64,000 nucleotides of DNA from CAYWEM01 sp964457225 (GTDB taxonomy: Bacteria > Acidobacteriota > Aminicenantia > UBA2199), in NCBI GenBank assembly GCA_964457225.1, contig CAYWEM010000011.1:1-64000 (forward strand). Reading direction: 5' to 3'. Position 1 is the first letter of the stretch. Each line of letters begins with the position of its first letter. The notes under the pieces were generated by a model. It ran no database searches and was not told where the DNA came from. It saw only the letters and a list, made by a program, of their open reading frames with translations. The translations under genes and the position numbers were made by a program. This document shows positions 1-7,528 of this stretch, piece by piece.

Positions 1-157
1 CAGGAAGTTTAGCAAGATCCTGGAGAATCTTCCGCCATAAATCGGAATCCATCAATCCTAGAGGCTCCTCCCAGCCGTGGCGCATGCAGGTACGGCAATC
101 CAGGTTACAGCGGTTGGTCGGTTCGATATATAAGCGCTTTAACCAATTAATCGTCAA
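1..157 (-). CDS. Radical SAM protein, N-terminal fragment (runs off window)
   Basis: Reading leftwards from a TTG at 157-155, the frame encodes an N-terminus of the form YIEPTNRCNLDCRTCMRHGW. The C-x3-C-x2-C motif is the [4Fe-4S] ligand set of radical SAM enzymes. The start is TTG because the only nearby ATG (168-166) meets a stop after three codons, while a GGAGGAG Shine-Dalgarno lies just upstream of the TTG. It begins 15 nt after the split-permease gene on the same strand, so it is probably in the same operon. The EPTNRCNLDCRTC-x5-W pattern resembles radical SAM maturases linked to tungsten oxidoreductases, but with about 50 residues visible that subfamily is only a guess. Confidence 0.8.
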   Translation of the reverse strand, partial: MTINWLKRLYIEPTNRCNLDCRTCMRHGWEEPLGLMDSDLWRKILQDLAKLP

Positions 158-171
158 AACTCCTCCATAAA

Positions 172-705
172 TCATCCGGGATTGTTGATTGAGAAATCCC
201 TTTTTTTCAGATACGCGGCCAGCAGGTAGGCAATACCGATAAAAACGGGGAAACTGAAAACTGCCCGCAGTATTGAAAATTTCAAACCGAGAAAACTAAT
301 TTCAAAAGCAAGCATCGGAATTTTCAGGGTGCTGAAAGCACCCAGATAAACGAAAACATTGGCCGTACTGCAGCCCTTGCGCCAGAGCAGGGCCGCCACC
401 GGGAAGGCGGCATAGAGCGGGCCGGCCTGCAGCATGGCCAGCAAAACCACCCAGATTACACCGACAAGTCCACTGCCGGGTCCGATATGTCGCACAATGC
501 GCTCTCGCGGCACCCAGACGTCAAAAAGTCCGATCAGGATGAACATCATGGGCAGAATTGCCGCCATTTCCAGGAAGAATGACTTGAAATTTGCAGCCAC
601 GGCCATTCCCGGAGGGAAGTCCGCTGACAATGAGACAAGTACGAATAAAGCAAATATCAATACCAGCAAGTATTTCCGGAAAAAAAGCTTCAATGGTTTT
701 TTCAA
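172..705 (-). CDS. Half-size permease, second half (ArsP/DUF318-like)
   Basis: A 177-residue membrane protein with about four or five hydrophobic segments, two of them flanking a conserved-looking loop with Gly-Cys-Ser. It resembles one half of the two-repeat permeases of the ArsP_1/DUF318 family, which export metalloid or organo-metalloid compounds in characterised cases. It overlaps the preceding half-permease gene by TTGA: the TTG start at 705-703 shares bases with the upstream TGA, so the two halves are translationally coupled. The two together would rebuild a full-length carrier like the fused one at 2940-4238. The substrate cannot be read from the sequence. Confidence 0.7.
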   Translation of the reverse strand: MKKPLKLFFRKYLLVLIFALFVLVSLSADFPPGMAVAANFKSFFLEMAAILPMMFILIGLFDVWVPRERIVRHIGPGSGLVGVIWVVLLAMLQAGPLYAAFPVAALLWRKGCSTANVFVYLGAFSTLKIPMLAFEISFLGLKFSILRAVFSFPVFIGIAYLLAAYLKKRDFSINNPG

Positions 706-1172
706 AGTAAAATTCCCATCATCAAACCGACTATCAGGGCGCCGAAAAAACTCAGCAGGTTGCGCAGTATGCCGACCCGCCAGCCGAAGTATTTCGCTTC
801 CAGGGGCAGAGTCAGAAAGCCCACCATCATCAGGGTGGTGATGAAAACGGCCACTGCCTGCAGTCCGACTCCACTGCGCACCAGGATCGCGCCCAGCGGG
901 AAGGCCACAAACCCCGGTATCAGGGAAACCGAACCCAGGAGCGCGGCACTGACAAAACCGCCGAATCCGGCCCCCCGGCCCAGCCAGGAACTCAGCTGTT
1001 CCGGCGAAACCAGGTACAGAAAGACACTGAGTAAAATCAGGATATGCAATACGGCCGGGATGATCTTCAAGAACATTTTCGTCCCTTGGCGCAATCCGGC
1101 CAGGGTTTTGTCGCGGTCGGCGAAAAACGAAAGGGCCAGGGCGATTCCGCTGGCCAGTGCAAATCCGATCAT
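702..1172 (-). CDS. Half-size permease, first half (ArsP/DUF318-like)
   Basis: A 156-residue protein with about four membrane segments and a glycine-rich loop (SSWLGRGAGFGG) followed by SLIPGFVAFPLGA, a pattern seen in one repeat of DUF318/ArsP permeases. The ATG at 1172 lies 3 nt after the ccdA-like stop, and the gene ends by overlapping the second half-permease. It probably forms a heteromeric carrier with its neighbour. Family assignment rests on repeat-like membrane topology and gene context, not on a catalytic motif. Confidence 0.65.
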   Translation of the reverse strand: MIGFALASGIALALSFFADRDKTLAGLRQGTKMFLKIIPAVLHILILLSVFLYLVSPEQLSSWLGRGAGFGGFVSAALLGSVSLIPGFVAFPLGAILVRSGVGLQAVAVFITTLMMVGFLTLPLEAKYFGWRVGILRNLLSFFGALIVGLMMGILL

Positions 1173-1175
1173 TGT

Positions 1176-1871
1176 TTATCCAAGAGCCAGGTATATAGCC
1201 GCCGCGATCAACAGCAACCCACAGGAGAACTTAATGACTTTCAGTGCCCGCGAATTCTCATTCCAGTTCAGATATTTTTCGATCATGCTTGTCAAAGCAC
1301 CGGCCAGGGCAATGACGCCGCAATGACCGATGCCGTACATCAGCAGCAGAGGTAAGCCGTAGGACAGGCTGTTCCCGCCTCCGGTGAGCACAATAGCCAG
1401 TATCGGTGCCATGAAAGCGAAACTGCAGGGGCCAAGTGCCAGGCCGAAAACCAGGCCCAGGAAAAAACCGGCCCAGATCCCACGGCCGAATCTTTTTGCA
1501 GGCATGACAGCGGGCAAGCTCAGCTTGATCACTCCCATCAGGAATAGTCCAACTGCCAGCAAAATTCCCACCATCAGCCAGTTGCTCCAGGCGCCCAGAT
1601 CCCCCAGCATTCGTCCCAAAAAGCCGGTTATTAGACCGATAAGGGCGATGGTTGCCAGGATGCCCAGGGAAAAGAAGAGTGATATCGAAAAGGCCCGGCG
1701 AGGGGTTAGATTCGGTTGTTGACTGATATAACCGACAATCAGGGGAATACTGGCCAGGTGGCAGGGGCTGAGCAGGATGCTGAAAATCCCCCACAACAGT
1801 GCGGCCAGCAATCCTACCAGGGGTGAGCTGTGAATTGCCGATCCGAGCCAGTTGAACAACCCTTCCAGCAT
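1176..1871 (-). CDS. ccdA: CcdA/DsbD-type transmembrane thiol transporter
   Basis: A 231-residue polytopic membrane protein with two symmetric, proline-flanked cysteines: LSPCHLAS near residue 37 and LGPCSFAF near residue 149. These are the redox pair of the CcdA/DsbD membrane domain, which carries electrons from cytoplasmic thioredoxin to the envelope. There is no fused DsbD periplasmic domain. The start ATG overlaps the stop of the thioredoxin lipoprotein gene (TAATG). That neighbour is the likely electron acceptor on the outer face, and the small disulfide protein upstream is a candidate donor inside. Confidence 0.9.
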   Translation of the reverse strand: MLEGLFNWLGSAIHSSPLVGLLAALLWGIFSILLSPCHLASIPLIVGYISQQPNLTPRRAFSISLFFSLGILATIALIGLITGFLGRMLGDLGAWSNWLMVGILLAVGLFLMGVIKLSLPAVMPAKRFGRGIWAGFFLGLVFGLALGPCSFAFMAPILAIVLTGGGNSLSYGLPLLLMYGIGHCGVIALAGALTSMIEKYLNWNENSRALKVIKFSCGLLLIAAAIYLALG

Positions 1872-2272
1872 TATTTCACGCCTTTCATTCTGAGAACTTT
1901 AACCAGCTCCTCTTTGGGAAAAAAACCTTCGTGCCGAAAATACTCCTTGCCTTCTTTATCGAGAAAAACCTGAGTCGGAATGACCCGAATCCGGTATTTT
2001 TTGGCAAAGGGCTGACCTTCTTTGGTCCAAACGTCATGAAAAACTACCTTTACCTGGTCTGAGTACTCTTTTTCTATCTCGTCCATGATCGGTTGCATCA
2101 TGCGACAGGGAACACAACGCACCGAACCTAACTCGACAAAGGTCACCAAGTATTTTCCTTCCTTGTTTTGCTCGCCGGTTTTGCTCGCCCCTTGCTCTGC
2201 ATTGTGGCAACCGGACATGGAGAACAATAGGAAAAAACCTAGAAAGAAATATTTAAGAAAAACTTGATTCAT
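1871..2272 (-). CDS. Thioredoxin-fold lipoprotein
   Basis: A 133-residue protein with a signal peptide ending in a lipobox (SMSGC, lipidated Cys22), a short polar linker, then a thioredoxin fold with active site C53-V-P-C56 and cis-proline in VIPTQVF (Pro99). It should be anchored in the envelope and reduce or exchange disulfides there, fed by the overlapping CcdA. An AGGAGG Shine-Dalgarno precedes the ATG. The target is unknown; in this operon it may keep a metalloid-handling or metal-binding partner reduced. Confidence 0.9.
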   Translation of the reverse strand: MNQVFLKYFFLGFFLLFSMSGCHNAEQGASKTGEQNKEGKYLVTFVELGSVRCVPCRMMQPIMDEIEKEYSDQVKVVFHDVWTKEGQPFAKKYRIRVIPTQVFLDKEGKEYFRHEGFFPKEELVKVLRMKGVK

Positions 2273-2290
2273 TTATTTCCTCCTGATCAG

Positions 2291-2521
2291 CTAAATCAGC
2301 ATTTTCTTGATTTCGGCCACTTCCGGAACTTTGCCTGCCGTTTTTACCACACCTTCGATAACCAGGGCCGGGGTAAGCATAACTCCAAAGGACATGATCT
2401 CCTGCAGACTGCCGACCTTCTCGAGACGAAAATCGAGATGGAGTTCTTCGGCCGCCCGGCGGGCGTTTTCTTCCAGTTGACGACACTTGGCGCAACCGGT
2501 ACCCAATACTTGAATAAGCAT
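2291..2521 (-). CDS. Small redox-active disulfide protein (thioredoxin-like)
   Basis: A 76-residue cytoplasmic protein beginning MLIQVLGTGCAKC: a thioredoxin-like fold with a CxxC pair at residues 10 and 13 and a Thr-Pro (cis-proline) near residue 50. It belongs to the 'redox-active disulfide protein 2' type often found beside ArsP-like permeases. The start at 2521 was chosen over longer in-frame starts because a GGAG Shine-Dalgarno lies a few bases upstream, fold homology begins there, and a longer version would run into the neighbouring gene. Confidence 0.88.
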   Translation of the reverse strand: MLIQVLGTGCAKCRQLEENARRAAEELHLDFRLEKVGSLQEIMSFGVMLTPALVIEGVVKTAGKVPEVAEIKKMLI

Positions 2522-2534
2522 TTTATCTCCTGCT

Positions 2535-2927
2535 CTAAAGGGATTGATTAAGTCTTCGGCCCAGTTCCGCCACCACCAGGTCAACGTTTTCATCATTGAC
2601 CGGAGATTGGCCTTTTGCCAGGCCAAGGTCAGTAAGGCGCAGATGAATGATGTTTTCACTGATGCCTTTTTCCTGTAATGCTTTCAGCCCGCAGTCAAGA
2701 TTACATCCGTCCACAACCAGCAGCCTGTCGGCGCCCTTGGCAGTTGCGATGAAACCGCTGATATTGGCTCCAATTCCCGCCAGGCAGAACATGCCGGCAC
2801 ATCCGCTTCCGGCAAACCGGCGAGCGGCCCGGTCAGCGATTTCTCCGGTATCGGCCGCTCCCGAACAGGGAAGCAGAAGATTGGTCATGCCGCCGCAGGC
2901 ACATCCTGAATTTTTTTTTCGTTCCAT
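2535..2927 (-). CDS. Putative zinc-binding DGC-domain protein
   Basis: A 130-residue cysteine-rich protein. Cysteines 9, 11, 21, 43, 48, 75 and 79 are visible, with the family signature D73-G-C-N-L-D-C79. DGC-domain proteins are annotated as zinc-binding and recur beside ArsR regulators and permeases; their biochemical role is not established. The gene has a strong AGGAGGT Shine-Dalgarno and sits between the permease and the disulfide protein, 13 nt from each. The dense thiols suggest it could bind a metal or metalloid that the permease exports. Confidence 0.85.
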   Translation of the reverse strand: MERKKNSGCACGGMTNLLLPCSGAADTGEIADRAARRFAGSGCAGMFCLAGIGANISGFIATAKGADRLLVVDGCNLDCGLKALQEKGISENIIHLRLTDLGLAKGQSPVNDENVDLVVAELGRRLNQSL

Positions 2928-2939
2928 GTGCAGGACCTC

Positions 2940-4238
2940 CTAAATTAAATTTCCATAAATAAATCCGGCCAGGGTGGAGAGAACAACCACCAGGACCAGG
3001 AAAACCACGGTTTTTTTCAATCCCATCACCTGCCGCAGGACCAGGATGCTGGGCAGGGAAAGCGCAGGGCCGGCCAGCAGCAGGGCCAGGGCCGGTCCCT
3101 TTCCCATCCCGGAGCCGAGCAGTCCTTGCAGGATGGGGATTTCGGTTAAGGTGGCAAAGTACATAAAGGCCCCGGATATCGCGGCAAAGAAATTGGCGGC
3201 CAGCGAATTACCGCCCACGGCATTGCTGATCCAGGTCGAGGGAATAAGACCTTCCTCACCTGGGCGGCCCAGTAGGACTCCGGCCACGAGTACGCCGGCG
3301 ATCAGCAGGGGCAGTATCTGTCTGGCGAATTCCCAGCTGGCTCCCAGCCATTCGCCGCCCTGGCCGCGATTCAAACTCAGTACCAGGGTAAGTCCTATAA
3401 CCCCGGCGGCGAAAGCCGGCAGTATCCGGCCGGGAAAAACCAGGATCGAAAGCATCGGGGCCAGGGATACGGCCAGCATGGGCCAGGCCGGCAGACCAAA
3501 CCACCTGACCAGGATCAGGGCCAGGCCGGCTGCGGACAGCCCTGTGATCAGCCACTTGGCGTTGAAAACCGCGGCAAAAAAACCGCCGTCTTCGGCCGGC
3601 GCGCCCCAGTTGGCGAAGACCAGGATGGCCACCAGTGAGAAAAAAAACAGGCTGTTCTGCCACAGCGGGCGGACCACTTCCGATTCAGGCAGGATCATGG
3701 CCGCGCTTTCCCGGGCTTTTTCTTCGGAGCGGAAAATGAAATGCATCAGCAGGCCGATTACAATGCTGAACAACACCGCGCTCAGCGCCCGGGCCAGCCC
3801 CAGCCCGGGTCCCAGAATCCTGGCGGTCAGGATGATGGCCAGCACGTTTATGGCCGGGCCGGAATAGAGAAAAGCCGAAGCCGGACCGAGCCCCGCCCCC
3901 ATACGCCAGATGCCCGAAAACAGCGGCAGTACTGTGCAGGAACAGACGGCAAGAATTGTTCCTGAAACCGAGGCCACCCCGTAAGCCATGACCTTGTCGG
4001 CTTTGGGGCCGAGGTATTTCATAACTGCTTCTTTCCTGACGAAAACGGCTATGGCTCCGGCTATGAAAAAAGCCGGAATCAGGCAGAGAATCACGTGTTC
4101 GCGGGCGTACCACCTGGCCAGGTGCAGAGCCTCGTAGACAGCCCGTTCAAATCGCGGACTGCCCAGCGGCAAATGGTAAAGCGCCAGAAATGCGGCGGTG
4201 ATCCAGAGCAGGGGTTTCCATTCCTGTTTCCAGTTCAT
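2940..4238 (-). CDS. ArsP/DUF318-type permease, full length
   Basis: A 432-residue membrane protein with about ten hydrophobic segments in two repeats. The first repeat carries VCSCTVLPLF (Cys99, Cys101) followed by a GPAINV motif; the second has ALALLLAGPALSLPS. These are typical of DUF318 permeases including ArsP, which exports trivalent organoarsenicals. The start at 4238 has AGGAG 8 nt upstream and follows the arsR stop by 4 nt. The cysteine pair and the ArsR regulator support a soft-metal or metalloid substrate. Selenium, organoarsenic or another thiophilic compound are all possible. Confidence 0.85.
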   Translation of the reverse strand: MNWKQEWKPLLWITAAFLALYHLPLGSPRFERAVYEALHLARWYAREHVILCLIPAFFIAGAIAVFVRKEAVMKYLGPKADKVMAYGVASVSGTILAVCSCTVLPLFSGIWRMGAGLGPASAFLYSGPAINVLAIILTARILGPGLGLARALSAVLFSIVIGLLMHFIFRSEEKARESAAMILPESEVVRPLWQNSLFFFSLVAILVFANWGAPAEDGGFFAAVFNAKWLITGLSAAGLALILVRWFGLPAWPMLAVSLAPMLSILVFPGRILPAFAAGVIGLTLVLSLNRGQGGEWLGASWEFARQILPLLIAGVLVAGVLLGRPGEEGLIPSTWISNAVGGNSLAANFFAAISGAFMYFATLTEIPILQGLLGSGMGKGPALALLLAGPALSLPSILVLRQVMGLKKTVVFLVLVVVLSTLAGFIYGNLI

Positions 4239-4242
4239 GCTG

Positions 4243-4617
4243 TTACTCCTCAGCCTCATGGCTGACACCGGTATCAATCGGCTTCTTGCAAGTTTTTTCT
4301 CGACCCGGAAAGGCGGCCAGGCGCTCGCGATCCAGCCGGGCCAACTCTTCTGGAAATCTATCCGACACGGACAGCATCAGGAATCGAATGAACAAGTCTT
4401 TTTCGTTGAGTTTATAGAGAATCCAGCGTTGCTGCCGCCGGTCAGTTATCAATCCAGCTTTTTTCAAAACGCCCAAATGGAAAGAAAGGCGAGGCTGTTC
4501 CAAGCTCAGGGCTGCGGCGATCTCGCAGACGCATAACTCTCCTTCGGAAAGGAGCTTCAGTACTCGCAGCCGGGTCTCATCAGCCAGTCCCTTGAATACC
4601 CTCAGAAGATCATCCAT
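4243..4617 (-). CDS. ArsR/SmtB-family metal-sensing repressor
   Basis: A 124-residue winged-helix protein. Residues 27-33 (GELCVCE) carry the Cys29-x-Cys31 pair that coordinates As(III)/Sb(III) in classical ArsR sensors, at the start of the DNA-binding helices. The recognition helix follows (PRLSFHLGVLKKAGLI). A third cysteine near residue 110 could complete a trigonal site. It is the first gene of the operon and its own start region overlaps a large inverted repeat, implying autoregulation of everything down to the radical SAM gene. Confidence 0.93.
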   Translation of the reverse strand: MDDLLRVFKGLADETRLRVLKLLSEGELCVCEIAAALSLEQPRLSFHLGVLKKAGLITDRRQQRWILYKLNEKDLFIRFLMLSVSDRFPEELARLDRERLAAFPGREKTCKKPIDTGVSHEAEE

Positions 4618-4618
4618 A

Positions 4619-4682
4619 TCTGTTGCTCCATATCAAATAATTTTGATGCAACAGATTATACACCTGTATGCTGTTATGTCAA
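4619..4682 (-). promoter_or_regulatory. arsR operon promoter and ArsR operator
   Basis: On the minus strand a consensus-like promoter is present: TTGACA (4682-4677), 16 nt, TATAAT (4660-4655). Directly downstream lies a nested inverted repeat. The outer arms are 4619-4626 and 4648-4655 (TCTGTTGC / GCAACAGA); the inner arms are 4632-4637 and 4642-4647 (ATCAAA / TTTGAT, 4-nt spacer). The inner element is like ArsR/SmtB operators. Its position over the transcription start is what is expected for repression by the gene product encoded just downstream. Confidence 0.8.
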
Positions 4683-4798
4683 TAATCCTTTTTGGAATTG
4701 TCGATTTCTCGAAGTCAGCAGGTGAAGAGTGCAATATTAATTTTAATTATTTTGTGTTGTCCAAGGGCAACCTTTCAGTTGATGCCGGAACTCTGTAA

Positions 4799-5626
4799 TC
4801 AGTTGTCATGCGATCTGGGCCAAGGCTCATTTTTTCCTTCTGGAAAAGGGCGGCCGCAGGCGTCGCAGAAAGATGAGTCCGGAGAGTTGTTGCGTTGACA
4901 GGCCGGGCATGCTTTGACTCTTTCAGCGGCCCGGCTCATTTCAACGGTTATGATCCCGGTAGGCACGGCGATGACCGCGAATCCGATCAGCATGGCAACA
5001 GAAGATATGAATTTCCCCGGGGCGGTATGCGGCACGATATCACCGTAACCTACAGTGGTGATCGTGACCACGGCCCAGTAAATACAGTGTGGAATACTGG
5101 TAAAACCGTTTTCCCCGCCTTCCACCACGTACATAAGCGTACCCATGAAAACCATTGATGATAGAACCGCGGTCATGAAAATTACTATCTTTCGTCTGCT
5201 GCTCTTCAGCGCCTGCAGGAGGAGCAGGGCTTCCCGGCTGAACCTGATCAGCTTGAGAATACGGAAAACCCGCAGTAACCTGAAAACTCTGATCACTATG
5301 AGATACTGATAGCCGGGCAGAAACAGGCTGATGTAAGTCGGCAGAATGGCCGCCAGGTCTACCAGTCCCCAGGCGCTGGCCAGGTACTTGCCGGGCCGCG
5401 GGGAAACGATAATCCGGATCAGGTATTCCAGGGTGAACAGAATAGTGAAAACCCACTCCAGCAGGTAAAAAAAATCGTGGTATGTACTTGCCAGGGCGGG
5501 AATGCTGTCCAGCAGGACAACCGCCACGCTGGCGATGATGACCAGCATCAGGGCAATGTCAAAACTGCGGCCGGCCCGGCTGGACGATTCAAAAATAATC
5601 CGGTAGAGCTTGTCTTTTTTGCTCAT
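4799..5626 (-). CDS. Voltage-gated-type K+ channel with C-terminal zinc ribbon
   Basis: A 275-residue six-helix channel. An S4-like helix has arginine or lysine every third position (RVFRLLRVFRILKLIR, about 113-128). The pore has the K+ selectivity filter TVGYGD at 191-196, followed by S6. After S6 there is no RCK/TrkA-N domain but a short rubredoxin-like zinc ribbon (CPAC at 240-243, CDAC at 254-257). The ribbon may tetramerise or sense something; its role is unknown. The gene stands alone between the arsR operon and the ribosomal operon. No clear Shine-Dalgarno or promoter was found. Confidence 0.92.
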   Translation of the reverse strand: MSKKDKLYRIIFESSSRAGRSFDIALMLVIIASVAVVLLDSIPALASTYHDFFYLLEWVFTILFTLEYLIRIIVSPRPGKYLASAWGLVDLAAILPTYISLFLPGYQYLIVIRVFRLLRVFRILKLIRFSREALLLLQALKSSRRKIVIFMTAVLSSMVFMGTLMYVVEGGENGFTSIPHCIYWAVVTITTVGYGDIVPHTAPGKFISSVAMLIGFAVIAVPTGIITVEMSRAAERVKACPACQRNNSPDSSFCDACGRPFPEGKNEPWPRSHDN

Positions 5627-5755
5627 TTTGACAAAAGCCTAACCGGGTACTTGGAACTCTGGTCAGGCTCAAAACGATTTTAGGTTTGGTCTTAAAAAAA
5701 GTCAAATCCAGTTGGTCACCCGAGGAAAGTTGATTTGACTGAACCGGTTCGCGTG

Positions 5756-5784
5756 TTGACTGTCGATGATCTTTGTGATATAAG
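5756..5784 (+). promoter_or_regulatory. rplU operon promoter
   Basis: TTGACT (5756-5761), 17-nt spacer, TATAAG (5779-5784), about 50 nt upstream of rplU. This is the only good promoter in the 207-nt gap 5627-5833, which otherwise shows nothing else recognisable. An AAGGAGA Shine-Dalgarno follows at 5817-5823. The same two hexamers with the same spacing recur in front of the Ctp peptidase gene. Confidence 0.75.
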
Positions 5785-5833
5785 AAATTAAACGAATTTT
5801 GAGCATCATTCCGATATAAGGAGATTGACGAAG

Positions 5834-6178
5834 ATGTTTGCCATTTTAGAAACCGGCAGCAAGCAGTACCGGGTTGAAGAAGGCGATACCCTTGAGGTCG
5901 AAAAAATCAACCCGGCCGAGATTTCCGGAGAAGAAATCGTGTTCCGGACCGTACTGCTTTACAGGGACGGCGACCGCGTCGTAATAGGCGAGCCCTTTGT
6001 CGATGAAGCCCGGGTCAAGGCCCGGCTGGTAGCCGCCAAGAAAGCACCGAAAATCATCGTTTTCAAGAAAAAAGCAAAAAAGCAATACCGCCGCACCCGG
6101 GGCCATCGCCAGGACCTGCACCTGATCCGCATCGAAAAGATTGAATTGGCGTCCGGGGCCAAGGCCAAGGAGGCTTGA
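5834..6178 (+). CDS. rplU: 50S ribosomal protein L21
   Basis: A 114-residue L21 protein starting MFAILETGSKQYRV, with the conserved KKAKKQYRRTRGHRQ 23S rRNA-binding segment near the C-terminus and a short acidic/alanine tail. The ATG at 5834 was preferred over an in-frame TTG at 5825 because the family begins at this methionine and the TTG lies 1 nt from the AAGGAGA Shine-Dalgarno. It leads a growth-related operon and ends 1 nt before rpmA, whose Shine-Dalgarno (AAGGAGG) lies inside the rplU coding sequence. Confidence 0.97.
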   Translation: MFAILETGSKQYRVEEGDTLEVEKINPAEISGEEIVFRTVLLYRDGDRVVIGEPFVDEARVKARLVAAKKAPKIIVFKKKAKKQYRRTRGHRQDLHLIRIEKIELASGAKAKEA

Positions 6179-6179
6179 T

Positions 6180-6431
6180 ATGGCACATAAAAAATCCGGT
6201 GGCAGTGCCAAGAACGGTCGTGAAAGCATTTCCAAGCGCCTGGGCGTAAAAAAATTCGCCGGCGAAAACATCACTGCCGGAGCCATTATCGTGCGCCAGC
6301 GGGGCAGTCGCATCAAGCCCGGGAAGAACGTCGGCATGGGCCGTGATTACACGTTGTTCGCCCTGACCTCAGGCGTAGTCAGGTACCTGGAAAAGAGCAA
6401 TCGCAAAGTTGTCGAGGTCAATCCGGTCTGA
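6180..6431 (+). CDS. rpmA: 50S ribosomal protein L27
   Basis: An 83-residue L27 with the canonical N-terminus MAHKKSGGSAKNGRES, which reaches the peptidyl transferase centre, and the GDYTLFAL-like core (GRDYTLFALTSG). The N-terminus starts directly with AHKKSGG, with no cleavable extension of the Firmicutes type. The start is fixed by the family N-terminus and by the Shine-Dalgarno within rplU. Confidence 0.98.
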   Translation: MAHKKSGGSAKNGRESISKRLGVKKFAGENITAGAIIVRQRGSRIKPGKNVGMGRDYTLFALTSGVVRYLEKSNRKVVEVNPV

Positions 6432-6447
6432 ATCAGCGACCGGGGCT

Positions 6448-6468
6448 GCGGCTGTTGACGTCAGCCGC
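6448..6468 (+). other. Hairpin in rpmA-obgE gap (attenuator candidate)
   Basis: A perfect 7-bp stem (GCGGCTG / CAGCCGC) with a 7-nt loop (TTGACGT) in the 101-nt gap between rpmA and obgE. No T-run follows, so it is not a good intrinsic terminator. It could be a processing or partial attenuation site that lowers obgE and downstream expression relative to ribosomal proteins. The gap has no other clear signal, and obgE lacks a strong Shine-Dalgarno. Confidence 0.4.
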
Positions 6469-6532
6469 CATACTTTCATACCCGTTTGTCGCATGCTGAA
6501 TTATTCTCCTCATAAATTGATCTTTCAATAAG

Positions 6533-7528
6533 ATGTTTGTCGATCGCGCAGTTGTAACTTTCACCGCCGGCAAGGGCGGCAACGGCTGTCTCAGTTTCCG
6601 GCGGGAAAAGTTCATTCCGCGCGGAGGTCCGGACGGCGGTAACGGAGGCAAGGGCGGTGATGTAATCCTGGTCAGTCGCCGGGAAAAAGAATCACTGATC
6701 GATTTCCAGTACCACCAGCACATCAAAGCCGAGAACGGAGCCGGCGGCGGTTCGGCCAACAAGACCGGAGCCGGCGGTCGGGATACGGTGATTTTCCTGC
6801 CGGCCGGAGCCGTGATAAAAACCTTCCCTGAAGGCAGGCTTGTTTTCGATTTTGACCGTGAAGATCTGAGCCTGCTGATCGCCCGCGGCGGGCGCGGCGG
6901 GCGCGGCAATGCCGCCTTCAAAACCGCCACCAACCGGGCTCCCAGACGTTGTGAAAAGGGCCAGAAGGGCGAGACGATAAAAGTGCTGATCGAACTGAAG
7001 CTGATCGCCCAGGTCGGGCTGGTGGGCCTGCCCAATGCCGGAAAATCAACCCTGCTGGGAAGAATCAGCAATGCCCGGCCTAAAACGGCTCCCTATCCCT
7101 TTACCACCCTGACCCCGCACCTGGGAGTGCTCGATCACCGGGAACGCAGGCTGGTCATAGCCGACATTCCCGGTATCATAGCCAATGCCCACCTGGGTGA
7201 AGGAATGGGCCTTGAATTCCTGCGCCACGTGGAACGCACCCGGTCCCTGGTTTTTCTGCTGGATGTATCCCGACAGGCCGGGTTGACCCCGGCAAAAACC
7301 ATTAGCCTGCTGGAAAAAGAACTGCGCAGTTACCAGCCGGCCCTGCTGCAGAAAAAGATTCTGGTAGCGGCCAACAAGATCGATTTGCTTGATCGTCTGG
7401 ACCGCGGCAAAGTAGAGTACCTTAAGCGTAAATGCCTGAACCAGGGCCGAAATTTTATCGAGATATCAGCCCTGACCGGAGCAAACCTGGATTCTTTCAA
7501 AGACGCTGTAATGGCGATCAATGACTGA
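6533..7528 (+). CDS. obgE: Obg/CgtA GTPase (ribosome assembly)
   Basis: A 331-residue GTPase. Residues 1-158 form the glycine-rich Obg domain (GGNGGKGGDV, GGRGGRGN). The G domain follows with P-loop GLPNAGKST (about 165-173), the TTLTPHLG switch I, DIPG switch II and NKID. The long C-terminal OCT domain of some Obg proteins is missing, a common short form. Obg acts in 50S subunit maturation and stress control, consistent with its place after rplU-rpmA. It overlaps nadD by 8 nt. The ATG at 6533 has only a weak AATAAG in place of a Shine-Dalgarno. Confidence 0.97.
   Translation: MFVDRAVVTFTAGKGGNGCLSFRREKFIPRGGPDGGNGGKGGDVILVSRREKESLIDFQYHQHIKAENGAGGGSANKTGAGGRDTVIFLPAGAVIKTFPEGRLVFDFDREDLSLLIARGGRGGRGNAAFKTATNRAPRRCEKGQKGETIKVLIELKLIAQVGLVGLPNAGKSTLLGRISNARPKTAPYPFTTLTPHLGVLDHRERRLVIADIPGIIANAHLGEGMGLEFLRHVERTRSLVFLLDVSRQAGLTPAKTISLLEKELRSYQPALLQKKILVAANKIDLLDRLDRGKVEYLKRKCLNQGRNFIEISALTGANLDSFKDAVMAIND

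Noticed and set aside
6448..6468. Hairpin as intrinsic terminator between rpmA and obgE
   Set aside because: The stem is good but no T-run follows, and obgE-nadD-rsfS has no strong promoter of its own, so readthrough is likely.
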